Origin: Anarhynchus alexandrinus | Lineage: Eukaryota; Chordata; Aves; Charadriiformes; Charadriidae | DNA: 64,000 nt | Assembly (NCBI GenBank): GCA_008711295.1 | Contig: VUYV01000179.1 | Coordinates: 327,824 to 391,823 of the forward strand | Direction of reading: 5' to 3' | In this document: piece by piece, positions 25,046-38,400 of the stretch | Position numbering within the stretch: the first letter of the stretch is position 1 | Layout: each line of letters begins with the position of its first letter | Position numbers and translations under genes: made by a program | Notes under the pieces: generated by a model | The model's database searches: none | The model's input: only the letters and a program-made list of their open reading frames with translations | Told to the model about the DNA's origin: nothing

Positions 25046-25051
25046 TTTAAT
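25046..25051 (-). terminator. LTR polyadenylation signal ATTAAA
   Basis: ATTAAA on the minus strand lies downstream of the LTR TATA box and upstream of the U5 end. Confidence 0.5.
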
Positions 25052-25308
25052 GAAAATATTAATAAAATAACAAAAATAATTAAATTGTATATACAATATA
25101 TACAAAAACATATCAAGCTCCCAGGATGATGATCACGTCACTGGCAGGCACTGGGAGAGTCCCAGAATGGACTCGGTGCTGGATGGGAACTGGATTCTGG
25201 ATCTCGATTCAGGAACACATGGATCGGGATCAAAGGCAGATGAATAGACAGAGTCCTCCTCAGACGCCGGCCGTTGAAGAAAAAGGGCTGACCCTTTGGT
25301 CCCTCAGC

Positions 25309-25316
25309 TTTTATAC
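25309..25316 (-). promoter_or_regulatory. LTR TATA box
   Basis: 'agtataaaag' on the minus strand, about 260 bp before the ATTAAA signal, is placed as expected for the U3/R promoter of the surrounding LTR. Confidence 0.6.
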
Positions 25317-25520
25317 TGAGCATGAGGCAGATGGGATGGAATACACTGTTGGTCAGTTTTGGGTCACCTGTCCTGCCCGCTCCTCCCCGCAGGTGGGACC
25401 CCTCTATGCTTTTCCGCTTCCAACCCTCCAACGGGGCAAATAACAAAGTTATCTGCCCTTGGGTGTTATAGCAATAAGTGTAAGCAAGAACCTCTCTGCA
25501 TACCATCCCTTGGCATTAAC

Positions 25521-28500
25521 TATAAATAATCAGGTCTTATGACTTTGGGAGTGGACTCTGTCAGAAATATATGCTGTTAATTTCAGAGAGTTCAGTTACT
25601 TAGAAGAGGCTTAACTGAAAAGTAAAATTACAAAAAGAAAATTGGTTGTGTTTCACCTCAAACCAGGACTCTGTGGCACTGATTTCTCTGCAATGACCAG
25701 CAAAAATGACATTCAAATTCCAGCCCTGCAGAGGACAAACAAATGTCTTTTTGCTGTGCTCCTTTTGCAATACACCCTCCCCACTGCTGCTTGAATAATA
25801 TGTGAAGCTGTGCAAATTCAGTGAGTCTGCAAAGAATCAGTGACTGGTGTGTCATGCATCAAAACTACAACTAGGACTAGCTTCCCTGTCTGAACCTGGC
25901 TCCAGATTTTATCTCTACTTTGTTTATAGTTGTCACGAAGGACCCAACATTCAAATGCTGAATTCTCAGTACTTGGGCAAAGACAATATTTATGTAATTT
26001 TTCTCCTCTCTGCTCGCACAATGCCATGCAAAAGAATAGTGGCATCAATTTGCATTTATACACACTTCTGCAATAGCAAATTATCACATTCATTAGATTA
26101 ATGTTCCATATTTATAGATCTATCGAGGAAACTTCTTAATCAACAGTGGGGAAACCCAAACCTCACAATACTGAAGGCTGCATTAGCAATGTGCCAAAAG
26201 CCTAAGGCCTGCACAGAATTTGCATATTATATTTACATAATATGTTTAATCAAAATAAACATACATAACTATTATATTTGCTTCTACTTGCACCTCACCT
26301 GACAGCTGAATGGTAACTATTAGGGTATCCCAGTTTTTCTCCTCCCTTGCCCTGCTTTGCATGTGTGAGATCTCAAAAACCAAAGGTACAGTTTGGAGGA
26401 TGGGAACAGCCAAATGCTGATGTTCAGAGTACTGGCTGAGATAGAAAACTCAGGTCCTATTTCTCACTCTAAACTTCATTTGGTGGCTTTGACAATTTGC
26501 CCAACCTACCTCTAAGAAAGTGAAGGATATTTGTTTCATGTAGCTATTTTGAGCCAAATTGACCCAACAACGTCCGTAGTTTTCAAATGAGATGTATTGG
26601 TTAAAATGGCAAATTGTGGTGAGTTTGCTACTACTAGATTTTGTGTCTCCTCATATCAAATTCATTTCTGCCTTTGATTTTCCTGCTATCCTCAATGAAT
26701 TTGCCACCCTTTAAGATGTACTATGACGTTAAAACAGAGCTTTAAGTAACAGAACATTTGAAAGGAGGAGAAGTGAAATCCAAGAGTAATTAATCTTATC
26801 TTACCCTGGACACCCACATTCAGAGTGGATAAATCATTCTCTGGAGATGTCTGTTTTTCTCTACCATAGTTATAAAGCTGCTTTAGAATATTAGATTAGA
26901 CAGATGGGTTAGATTTACTAATGCGTAGAAACCACTTCTAACTCAGGAAGTCTCTTAGCTAGAAACCGTTGGCACCTGACAGCACACAGCAAATTGGTAT
27001 ATTTTCTTGCAATGATCCTAATTAGGAATCCATTTTTGACCATTGACAAGAGACAAGTTGCTGAGCTAGGCAGACCATCTTAAGTCCTTATTAACTTTTA
27101 GGTGGCAGAAACTCACTGATTAATTTGAACATTTAGCTGGGAATGAACTGACGTTTCAGCCAAACTAGTTCTACCAGAAACCAATCCTTTTTCTTGACTG
27201 ATGTGAGTTTCACTGGTATGGTTTGAATGGGAACAGAAAGATAACATTTAAGACTTGTCTGCCAAAAAGGTTGTACTTGCTAGGTTCAAAGCTATTTGGA
27301 AGTGATCTGCATCTCCATCAATTTATTCTTATGTACTAAGTGCGAAGGAAACATAGTAAGTGTGATACGTGTAAGAACTCTTGTGTGACTGCGTTTGTAC
27401 CGCACATTGAAACAGCAATCCCCAACTGCTATTCTATAAAATTTCCATCTTTTCCAGGGAAATTACCTTTTCCAGGTCTTTAACCAGTCTTTTTACTCAA
27501 GTGACTTACTCTCACGTTTAAATAACAAGAAATCATCTTGCTAATTATATGCTGCTACATATCCAAACCCATCCATCTATGATGACATAATTCAGAAGTC
27601 AGCATCACTGCACTACATTATGGTGCTGCTTGTTATAATGTTGCACTGCACTTTGAAAAGTGCATCATGCCTACCTACCTTTCTGCCTGTCCTCAATGAA
27701 GAAGAAAATATTTCATGAGATGCTCCTGATCATGTTGCCTGATCAAATTTAATCACAACCATGACCCCAGGGTCTTCCTCTTGCCTCCCATTAGCACTTC
27801 CTCATTTCAGACTGTCAGGACCTATTCTCAATAATGATCTTCCTTAAAAGGTGTATGGTATACAACATCATTACCTCAGTAATAATATCATGTTTCTCTG
27901 TAGCATGGCTGTCTGCATGCAAGTATTTGCCCATTTATTTCTCTTCATCATCTACCATTAGCAACAACCTTCCTTCTTCCATGAGCTCAGGATATCGAGT
28001 ACTTCTCCCTGCCTTCCATTACAAAGTATTAATACCCGATGGCATGGCAACGAATGCTTAAAATTGAACTTTTGAATGCTGTGTGTGTAAATATATCCAT
28101 ACTTTCTATTGCTCTGCCTACAAAACATCAGCTTTCCCTCCTTCATTCCAGTGTCCTGCAGTCTTGAACAGTACACAGAACAAAAATGTGGCTTCTGCGG
28201 TGCATTTGTATTTGCACGTCTGCAGAGCTGGGAGCTGATGGCAGAATCTGGCTGGATGGGTCTGAACAAAGCTCTCAAGAGTGGTCAATACCTGTGGATT
28301 TCAATGAACTAATTACCTATGCTAGTCAAGGGCATTTTTAGAGGAGTTTGTGTGGAAAAAATAAGTTTAACACAATTGTAAGATCAGAAATGCATTAGTT
28401 AGTTACCATTGCATTGTATAGAGGCCTGAGGATCTCAACAATAATAGCAGGAAAGAGGCTATTGAAACAATCCTTTCCCCCCGCCTCCCCCATGCAAATA

Positions 28501-31323
28501 TGCTTAAAGGAGATACAGCTATGATAATACATCTACCTATAAATTATAGCGTCATCAATGTCAGGCACAGCACAAGCAGGAATGCTACATGAGAGGGGAC
28601 AAGCCAAGAGTCACCACAGCCCAGGCAGTGCCATCACCATCCAAGGTTCAGTCCCACAGCATCTGACTGCAGCTGAACTGGAGAAAGGGCTACAACATAG
28701 GTCTGACTGGTCCATCTAGGAGGCAGTGCCAGAGACATGACTGGAGATGGATACACTTAAGATACATCCAGGAGACAGAAACAGGACTGGTTAAACCTAT
28801 GGTATAGATCAGACGAGGGTTGAAGGCCCAGAACAGAGCTTAAATGGAGCTCCTGAGCCCATGGGCAAAGGGTGAGGGTAGGGGTCTCAGGTAAGGCTGG
28901 TCAGGAAAATTAAGACCCATAGCTACATTTATGGTGCTGACATTGCTACTGCTAACTTCCTGGAACATAGAAATGCAAAGAACAGATGTCAGTCAATTTA
29001 CTTTTCATCATTTTTGCTCTCTTCTGGCCTTGGGACATCTCAATCAACTCTTTAGATTTCATACTCTGCATGATGTAGCTAATCTAGGCTCTTAAATTTC
29101 TTCCACCACTGTAACGCTCCATTAACATAAAACTGTTGTCTTCAGGTTTCTGGTTCTTCATAAGACCATGATAAGGACTCCAGTACATGCAGCACTGTTC
29201 TCTTGTTCACTTCAATGCGCGTTATATAAGGAAATTGCTTTTGGCAACAGGTTAGCGTGTTTTCTAGTGCAAAAGTAAAAAAAGCTTTTCACATAAACAT
29301 CGGGAAACCTTTCCTTTCATTGAGCTGTATTTAGGATTTTGTGTCAGAGTCATTGTCTATTGTAAAAAATTGGTGATGCGTGTATCTATGAAATTGTTCT
29401 CCCTCTTTTTTTGCATGTTCCCTTTAACTGTCACTATGTAGGTGATGAGAAGAAACCCTTGATTTCAGCCATTGGTATGTTTGTATTAGAGCAAAGCACT
29501 TGTGTAGACAAGGAAAATCACATTCTGTCTCAATGGAACTTGTTCTGGCTTAAAAATAAGGTTAGGCTATCAGCCTGAATCATCTTAAAGGCTTACTGAG
29601 CTGCAAACACACTGGTAGCTGAAATGCAAATGAGATCAAAGCATCCACTGGCCTAAGAACTGTGTTCATTATCAATTGCCATTTTGTCATCTTAATTTCA
29701 GCGAGGTGTATTGAATAAGTTGTCTTGCCACTTTCTTTGTTTACTACTACAGAACAGTGCGTTGGATCCTTCATTTCTGGTCCCTGAGGGCATACTTTGT
29801 CTGTTCTGATACTGTGCAAAACCAGATTATCCACTATTTCACAAAGCAGCTTAATTTATTTTAGAAGGAATTGTGGTTATACAGTCAAGAAGGGAATTTC
29901 TCTGTCATCTCTGTATGGACCATCACGGCACTGGAACTCTTGTGATTCCCCAAAAAACTCAACACCCAAATGTAGGCTTGATCTTTTCCTTCCCAAAGTG
30001 AGGGAAGGAATTCTATTGCAGTTGGTTGATATATTTTATTTTATTTTACATCCGTGATGCTATATCTGATCAAAGGTATAATCAGAGAAGTCTGTCCTAC
30101 ATAAGAATTGGGAAAAAACTAAAGTTTAATGCAGGGTGTAGAAGCTGTAACCCTTTATTTAAAAAGTCACATATATGCCTGCAAAACTTGTTTTTCAGAA
30201 AACAAGCATAATTTCCATGATGTACAACTCCATTGTGGTTGAGGTCAGGAGCTCCTGACTGTTGTCTTTTGGCACCAGATAAAATTTAATTTTCTTCTAA
30301 GTTTATCTGAAGTTCTCACTAGTGAATATCTCATGAACAGTTCCTGGCTACACACAGGATACTTATTTACCTTTTATTTCCTTACTTCAAAAGAGAATTT
30401 AGTTTGTTAATAGGACGATAGAACATTGTCTTCATTGTTGAACCATTACTCCTAGGTCATTTTGCGGTGTCTGAGAATCAAATTCTAGTGAATTCACCTT
30501 CTGTTTCTCTATCAACATTAAACAAATCTACAAACCAAATAGATTTTTTATAACATTTCTGAGGGAGAAATATTCCGAGACACATACTCATATTTTCCTC
30601 TTCTTTTAAAATAATATCTCACAGTGAAGTTGAAACATCAATGACTTGTTCCTGGACAAAACCAATATACCGCATGTTTAAAGCGGGATAAATTTGCTAT
30701 TCAAATGGCTGCTGCAATCAATATATCTGCCTGGATATCAAACCTAACACATCAGTCTAATCTGAATTTTACGTCAGACTCACTATTAGAAATTGAGTAA
30801 CTTAGTTTGTGAAAAACTGAAATGTTGAAAGACAGAAGGTATTCTTCTGTGTTGTTTATAAAAAGTCAGATTTGTCATTGTGTTGTGTATTTTGTAGCAT
30901 TTTTCACACATACAAGATGAAAAGAAATTAATCAACAGTAGTTTGTAGTACTTTTCATAATGACAAAGAAGGTGCAATGCAATAGACAGTCAAATTCGAA
31001 ATGCATATTGAAGTAACCTGGTGATATATCACTGGATCATTCAGGAAAATTAGATGCCAGTAGTTTTATTACTTAAAATAGTCATCAATTTCTGTCATTA
31101 GGCCGCCAGGTCTTCCCTTTCCCGCTTTTCTAAGCTTAGTGTCTCCCTCTCACTTTCACCCCTCTCTCCTTAGTACCACTTCTTGTAAAGCCTTTTAGCG
31201 TTGCCCTCTGCCAGTACTGCAGCTCTGCTGGAGCCAGGCCAATTTATACCAGCTGGGGATTCGTTCTGATGGCCGTTTTGGGACTTTCCTCGCCCTTACT
31301 ACCAGACCTCATACTGAGAGCTC
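25521..31323. other. Non-genic sequence
   Basis: No gene was recognised. A block at about 28556-28920 is clearly richer in GC and lacks long AT runs; it looks like an old repeat I cannot name. A 16-bp palindrome is at 30244-30259. Confidence 0.5.
30244..30259. repeat. Perfect 16-bp palindrome gtcaggagctcctgac
   Basis: The 16-mer equals its own reverse complement. Confidence 0.9.
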
Positions 31324-31339
31324 TGCCTGCCTGCCTGCC
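31324..31339. repeat. Simple repeat (TGCC)4
   Basis: Four perfect TGCC units lie within a GC-richer stretch at about 31100-31400. Confidence 0.9.
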
Positions 31340-34053
31340 TGGCTGTACTCTTCAATTGTTGCAGTGAGCTCAGCTGTCTTTATTCCGCCCCATTAACCGT
31401 TCAGCCAATTTGACTGAGATACAATTGCTTAACACTGAGTGTTAGGTATCTTCTTCTCTTTAAATGCCCAGATCCTCCGTTGTTTCCTGATTGTGCCAGG
31501 GGAACTATGCATTGTATTCAGACAGAAAGTCCAGCCAACAGGACGAAAACACTGTAACCAGATGAAGAGCCACAATTCTGGTGGGTTAAAAGCAAAATGC
31601 GCAATGGTCTGCTTTCCTCGGGGGCAAACCCCGTGGATAGCAAGAACCTATGTTGCTAGAAGATGGAGTCTCAGTAAGTATCAAACTCATTGCTCTCCTC
31701 CTGTCCCTGGTAGAGCACAGTAAATTGACTTATCCAGTCCTAACCAGGAGAAGCCAGTGAAAACCCAGAGAATCCACACGATAAAATCTCAGGATACAGG
31801 AATTTTAAAAGAATCCAAGAAACAACAACAAAAAGTTTTGTGAAGTTCTAAATATCAATGGTGCATACAGTAGATACTTCAAGTGCACTTAATTATAAAA
31901 CATCCGTGAATTGGCAATGGAAAAATCCGATTCCAGCAGCAGAGATGACTTGCAGCTGCAGCTAATAGAGTGAGGGATGTGAATACAGAGAGCACTTATA
32001 TGATGAAGGCAAGACCGGCAATCAGTTGTGTGCTTCAGAGCAATAAAGCACAATCAATCTGACAACAGGGCCCCATTGTTAACTGTGGCTTTCTGTTGAA
32101 AGGAGTTGCACAATAGAAAGGCCCTGTAAAAGAGCAGCCTTGCCCCCAAGCCCTATCACATTCTCCTCTGTGTTGGTTTTATTTCTTTACCCTTTTTTTC
32201 CCTTTTGCTTTATATCTGAGATTTCCTCATTAGGGCACAATTCTTCAGCGTGGTTAAAATGTTATAAGTTATCTTACCTTGCTGATGTTTTGTTCTGCCT
32301 TCAAATCAGTAGTTCAGTCACAGAAATGTCTCACTGCAGGCTATAGCTGATAGCCAGTAAAGGAGGTGCAACTCTATAACATGCAACTGCATAATGCTGT
32401 TTGGGTACACGATGTAGCGGCCAGATCAGCACGCAGTGAAGCAGAAGACACAAGCGTACTTTTCCTGGGTTTTGGTATATATGGGTTGAACAATGCAAAG
32501 ATCACTGTTCATTTATATTAAGAAGCAAATGTTCTTTTTTTCTTCTGCAATCAGCAATTTTTCTACCAAAACTCTCTTTCCCCTCTGCCTCCTCCCCCCG
32601 CACCGTCGGCAACCCTAATATTAACATTCCTGGGGAGACCTAGCTCTTTTCAGCTGAGATAGCTCTTCAGAATAGTGCAATCCTGTCCCTAATCATTGCA
32701 TAATTCTTAGTTTCTAAAGCCTTTGAAATGTGCCTTTTGTCATTTAGAAGTTTCTTAAAACTGCACTGTCTTTTAAGTAGTCTCCTGTCCCGACCAACAA
32801 TGGCTACCAGCCTTCTTTTATGAAAAGCCTCGACAGATTTACATTAGTCCCGATTCCATTTATACAGCACGTAGAGGCATCCCAAACAATTACAGAAAAA
32901 TAGTAATTAACTGTTACTCCCTGAACTAAGCATCTCACTGTACAGTTTAAACATGGATAGCAATAGGATAAAAAAAAAACAAAAAACAAACCTGACGGGG
33001 AAAGAAAGAGCACCTAACGACCAGGGAAATGATTACAAGAAGCTGAAATCATGAAGATAAGTTCATGGTTCTTATTACATGGTCAGTGCGATAACTTAAG
33101 TTCTGGTTCTGCTCTCACTGAAATCAATGGCAAAAATCCAGAGTCTTTAATTGAGCAAGGTGCAATGTGGAAAAAAAAAAAGATACATGAAAAAGGTAGT
33201 GCACATGTGAAGAAAAAGGATATATGAAAAAGGCAGGTACTACTATTCTGATTTGATAAACTTTGTCATCTGCTTTAGATTCAGTCATCTTGCAGTAGCA
33301 CTGGTAGATACACTGAATGCAAAATAAGTGAGAATTAGCTATTCGCTGTTGCAGCAAGAACCTGAAAGCGTTTGCGGACACTGTATATCTGGAGATGAGA
33401 AAGAGCGATTCAGTTTTTCTTTGCATTCAAGGATCCTACAGAATTAGAAAAGTCTTCATGCATCTGCCATGAAAAAACATCCTTTAATAAGCAAGTAAAG
33501 AAAAGTGAGGTGCGGCCAGCTGTGGAGATACACTCTTTGTTGTAAAATGCCCCACAAGCTCTGAAGTAGGGAGCTGAGGCAGTTTGCTTTGTTCAATGCA
33601 TTGTGGTAATCAGGGAGTTTATTTTCTGACCTTCAGAGATCTGGTTCCGTATGAAAAGGAAACTAAAAGCAATATAAATCTGTATAAGGGGTTGGTTTCA
33701 CTGAATCCTGTATGTCACCGTACAGAGGTACTAGAAGCCATGCAGGCCCAGAAGGAAGGATGGATCAAAAATGGCAATGTTCATACCTATATATGTATCT
33801 ATGTATTTCTCAAAAGTCGTGCAGCTGGGCACAAAAATGTATCCCAAATTAAAGCAACTGATGACTGATAATCTCTCTTTAGAATGATAATTGAATAGTA
33901 CAAAATATAAAGCAAAATTAAATCTCATTATTAAAACCTTAGATTAAAAGCAAAATCTGGGAGGATATGCAAAGAGATATCTGTGTATGTGCCCCGTTTT
34001 ATACTTTGTCCCTACCTAGACACCTGTTAGGTGTCACTGGATATTGTGGTCCT
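31340..34053. other. Non-genic sequence
   Basis: Nothing definite was seen. The plus-strand frame 31439-31723 includes a gtaagt donor-like site near 31673 but has no recognisable domain. Confidence 0.5.
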
Positions 34054-34170
34054 CAATGTAAAGAAACGCGACAAGGTAACACAGGAACGTGCTAATGCCA
34101 ACAAGGATGAATTGCCTCCTACTGGGATGGGTTCAGCGGGAACAGGGGTTGCGCGAGGGAAAACTAAGGC

Positions 34171-34246
34171 ATAGAATCATAGAATGGTTTAGGTTGGAAG
34201 GGACCTTGAAGATCATCTAGTTCTAAGATCATCTAGAAGATCATCT
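34171..34246 (-). mobile_element. Short CR1 LINE 3' end
   Basis: It reads 'atagaatcatagaatggttt' then 'ggttggaagggaccttgaag', the reverse complement of the CR1 3' end with its octamer tail, severely 5'-truncated. The hexamer ctaagg occurs at both edges (34164-34169 and 34245-34250) and could be a short target duplication. Within it, 'agatcatcta' is repeated three times, an odd local amplification. Confidence 0.85.
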
Positions 34247-34258
34247 AAGGTAACCTAA

Positions 34259-34317
34259 GACTAATTAGCATGGTAAAAATCACACCCCTGGGAGGAGATC
34301 TTACATGCTAATTAGTC
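34259..34317. repeat. 14-bp perfect inverted repeat, 31-nt loop
   Basis: gactaattagcatg (34259-34272) pairs exactly with catgctaattagtc (34304-34317). Confidence 0.9.
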
Positions 34318-34738
34318 AGACCACCTTTGTATAATGAACTAGCCACTAATTCGAGCATGTGCAGAAGGGCATTAGTCACATAATTGAAAGGGGATCAATG
34401 AACAAGTATTGTGTAATTTTTTTTTTGCTGTAAACTGCACAAAAACCTACAACCCCTCTTAAGGGGTGTGCTAGCTTTGCCAGCTGTCACCTGGCTCCCC
34501 TTTCTGTACGGAACTGCCTTAAAGGTCAGAAGGTGCATCTCAACTCTGTGTGCTCATTGCCTCCTGCGCACCAGGCATAAGCCTGAAACCCCGATTAGGG
34601 GACAGCAATATGAGGACATTTCTTTTGACCCGGTACAACCATCCTCAGCTTCTTCTTAGAATTTATATCGTAATTGTTTGTTTAAATCATGACTAAATAA
34701 TTTCTATTACAATGATTGCAGTCATTCTGCTCTGCATG

Positions 34739-35434
34739 CACAGAATCACAGAATCACAGAATAGTCAGGGTTGGAAGGGACCTCTCGAGATCATCTAGTC
34801 CAAGCCCCCCGCCAGAGCAGGGTCACCTACAACAGGTTGCACAGGACAGCGTCCAGGCGGGTTTTGAATGTCTCCAGAGTGGGAGACTCCACAACCTCTC
34901 TGGGCAACCTGTTCCAGTGCTCCACTACCCTCAAGGTAAAGAAGTTCCTCCTCGTGTTAAGATGGAACTTCCTATGTTCAAGCTTGTGCCCATTACCCCT
35001 CGTCCTATCAATGGGCACCACTAAAAAAAGACTGCTCCCATCCCCCTGGCATCCTCCTTTTAAGTATCTATAAGCGTTAATAAGATCCCCCCTCAATCTT
35101 CTTTTCTCTAGATTAATGAGACCCAAGTCTCTAAGCCTTTCCTCATATGAGAGATGTTCTAATCCCCTAATCATCTTCGTACCCCTTTGCTGGACCCTCT
35201 CCAGCAGATCCCTGTCCTTCTTGAACTGGGGAGCCCAGAACTGGACGCAGTACTCCAGATGCAGCCCCACCAGGGCAGAGTAGAGGGGGAGGATAACCTC
35301 CCTCGACCTGCTGGCCACACTCTTCTTGATGCACCCCAGGATGCCATTCGCCTTCTTGGCCGCCAGGGCACATTGCTGGCTCATGGTCATCCTGTTGTCC
35401 ACCAGGACTCCCAGGTCCCTTTCCACAGAGCTGC
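34739..35434 (-). mobile_element. CR1 LINE, 5'-truncated, with long ORF2 C-terminal frame
   Basis: The minus strand is open from 35426 to 34827 (199 codons) and encodes the C-terminal part of CR1 ORF2, beyond the reverse transcriptase core. It starts '[20 protein letters not shown]', contains '[20 protein letters not shown]' and ends near '[13 protein letters not shown]'. The 3' UTR and three cacagaat octamers close the element at 34739. No stop or frameshift interrupts the surviving frame, so it is relatively young, but it lacks endonuclease, RT core and promoter. Other frames over this interval are shadows. Confidence 0.95.
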
Positions 35435-38400
35435 AGTTACAAGCTGCTGTTACAAGGACCAGACTTCAGAAATCCGTATTTATTGGCTGAACATACAAGG
35501 ACTTTGTTGCATTCATATTGAACAGAGGAATTGCTTTGGGCATAAAAGGAAGGGGGAAAAAAAGGTATTTTCACTTAGAAAATTGTTTTGCTCTAACCTT
35601 TAATCCATATATTGATATTTCCTCCTTTTTCGTCTTGCAAACTATTTCCAATTTTTTTTTTCCTTGAAATTACTATTTTAAACTGTCAGAGAAAACTTGA
35701 ATTTCTATTGTTCAGCTAAGCGGGGTTATGCTAAGTAAAATCATGGAATCCTCAAAGTAAATAACATATGCCATTGGCATCTTGCATACATTATTTGCAC
35801 AACTGGGCAGTTTGCAGTAGTCTTCTTGTAATATGCACCTGAACATGTTTTGTGTAGACTGAAGGAAAATTGAAATTCCTCAGGAATGATTGGTGCACCA
35901 TAGATCAGTTAGAGGTCATCATGTTATTTAGTATTTTATGGTGAATAAATCAGATGCTGACTTCAAAATCCCCCTTTTATATGAGCTATAATACATCGAG
36001 TTCTTTATGGCAAAGGAGTGAATTTTTATGAACTGAAACTGAACCACATTATCCTGTAAAGTAATGGGGCAGCTACACATATAATGAATAGGACATTGCT
36101 CACTTTTTTTGTATTCTCTGCATCGTGCTGAGAGCACAAAAAGGCTGAAAGAAGTAGATTGCTTCTCCCTGTGTACAAACAACAGGGCACTGGAGGCAGT
36201 GAGGGTAGGAGTCTTCATATCTAGTATAAACATCTAGTTTAAGATGATTGTTTAGATTCTCCATAAAAAGGAAGTGTCCACAACCTTCTTAATAAACCCC
36301 GATTTAGTAATAAAGCAAGATACCACCAAAAATGTACACTGGACCAACTTTCTAAACAGGCAGTCGGGTAAAATAGCTATTTAAAGGCATGCAGACAAGT
36401 TTCTTGTGAATGAGTTTTGAGATAGTGACGTCTTGGTCTTCAGAGCACGTGAGCAAAATCCTTTGAATCTGTCACTTCATTTATAGCTCAAGCTTTTGTG
36501 TTACTTTGGCTGCTTAATACCTTTCGCTTTTGATTGGTGCAACTGTAAAAATATTATATGAATATAATATATTCCAGACTTACAAAAATAGAGGAGTCAC
36601 ATTATACGGCTTGATTCATCGTACGCTTGAGCTACTACAGGTATTCATCCACAGCCATTAGCTAAACGCAGAGCAGTGTGTGGATTATAAAAAGTTTGTA
36701 TAAAACTATTTAAGTGTTTCTTAGAATTTATCTTGTCATTTTCCAGCTGAAATAGATAAGAAAGGTGAGAAGAATTTTCTTAATAACCGAGGATAGCTTC
36801 TTACCCCAGTTTTTGTTTATTTTTACTTTTGCTTTTTGATAAGAGTAAAAAATATTAATGAATAGGTTTAATTTTTATGAGTGAAATAATATTACATAGG
36901 GCCAGAGATCATTTGTTCTCTGCTGCCTGAGATTTAGAGCATTTTTTGGACTGATTCTTAACTAAATTTTGGTATGTGCTGTAAGGAGGCTCTAAATGAC
37001 TTGATTAATTTTCACGTGCCCATTCCAGCCTCTTATCCTTGAAGGGAATGAACATACAATTACCTTCATTAGCAATATAACAGCTGATTGTTGCTTGAAA
37101 CATGCATTTTGTTGACATTTCTTTTCCCTGAATTTCCAGATCTGAAGTGACACGAAGTCTATGATACAAATTGTTCTGATGAAAAAATTTCCTTTTCTAG
37201 GTTGGTCAGAAAATTTTCCAGCCCTGTCCCCTTCGTAATCAAAGGAAGATCTAAGAAACAATTTTTTTCATAACTTAGTGTAACAGCAGCTAAGGGTGCA
37301 GACTAAGGGGGTTATTCATTTATCTTAAAATTCAGATATCTGAAATTTTGATGTGTCATGTAAAGTAACCGTCTAGGGATTACCTGTCAAGGGAATGAAA
37401 ACAGATAAACAACTCCAGAAGGCTTTACATCTAACCGTGTTATCTGTGCTGAGTAACGTCTTAGAATGGGCCTATTTCTCACTCCACTCACTCAAGGTGC
37501 CAAGGCATCTGGTTAAACTTTGTATTTAACTGGTGTTCAAAGAAAGTTACATTATTTTAGAAAACTGTAAATCTTTTGCTTTCAAGCATTTAGCGGGTAA
37601 TACCTGGAGGAACCACTTCAGGAAAAAAAAAAATGTGGCGCTGTGAAATTTATCACTTAGCTTTTCAACTTTAATACTATGTCAATGCTGGGTTTTAAAA
37701 CAAAAAATGGAAAAGATATTTTATAGATCAAATATTGCCTTCACTATAAGTCTTAACTTGAGGATCTGTGAAAAGTAGATGAGAAATAAATGTTTTGGTC
37801 TTCTTTTATTACCTAAATTTAAAATAAATTGTTAATGTTATTTCAGCTTTGAATAGGTTTAAATATCATCAGTGTAGAGAAAGCCTTTCACAGGACCTTT
37901 AAATGAAAATTTTTAGATTTAAAGACTTTAGATTTGTTTTTTTCCATTGTTCTTTTTGTCTTCCTGCTGGCTGTGTTTTAAGAATCCATCTATTAATAAT
38001 GTCTGTTCTTCTTCTCCACCCTATGGGAGATATCAGGAAATAATCACATTTTGTCAGAATCTTAAATAGAAGCATCAAACGGCTAAAAATGTATTTCAGA
38101 GAAACAGTGCATTCAATATAAATTCACTGCTGTGTTTTTATAAAAAAATTTTAGTGATATGTGTTTTTATTATTATTACTGCTGCACCTGTTTTGCTTGT
38201 AACTGTTTATGAGCTAATGTTTTAAATGTCATCTCTGCTCATTCCCAAATCAATCAAAAACCTGAGTATAAAAAACCTCCGTCAATGAATACAAATATTA
38301 TAAAAGCAAATCAGTCAAAACAAGAAAGTAATAATAAAATCAAATGCATAGCAAATATATTTTTCTTAACTGGTTACTAATATTTTTCCTTAGTGGATTT

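Larger units (their letters stand above)
24923..25520 (-). mobile_element. Solo LTR of an avian endogenous retrovirus (ERVL-like)
   Basis: Read on the minus strand it has LTR architecture: a U3 with 'gtgacccaaaactgaccaac', a TATA box (cagtataaaagc, plus 25307-25318), an ATTAAA polyadenylation signal (plus 25046-25051) and an end '..aaaccatgaca' at 24923. This closely resembles the avian ERV LTR type also seen at 47680-48097. The U3 start (near 25520) is not resolved, and I found no target-site duplication. No gag, pol or env sequence flanks it, so it looks solo. The frames at 24749-25111, 25126-25443 and 25138-25506 are accidental. Confidence 0.75.
34054..34660 (+). mobile_element. Possible old LTR, interrupted by a short CR1 tail
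   Basis: The block is GC-richer than its surroundings. It contains a 14-bp inverted repeat (34259-34272/34304-34317) and small GC hairpins in its right part (acccct-ctta-aggggt near 34454, and cccc..gggg near 34592) of the kind found in R/U5 regions. I see no clear TATA box, polyadenylation signal or target-site duplication. The orientation is a guess. Confidence 0.22.

Noticed and set aside
25126..25506. ORFs of 105 and 122 codons on both strands
   Set aside because: They lie inside the LTR; its TATA box and poly(A) signal explain the sequence better.
34716..35073. Plus-strand ORFs of about 100 codons over the CR1
   Set aside because: Antisense to the CR1 ORF2 C-terminal frame and 3' UTR.
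35187..35603. 138-codon plus-strand ORF
   Set aside because: Starts antisense in CR1 and runs by chance into flanking sequence.
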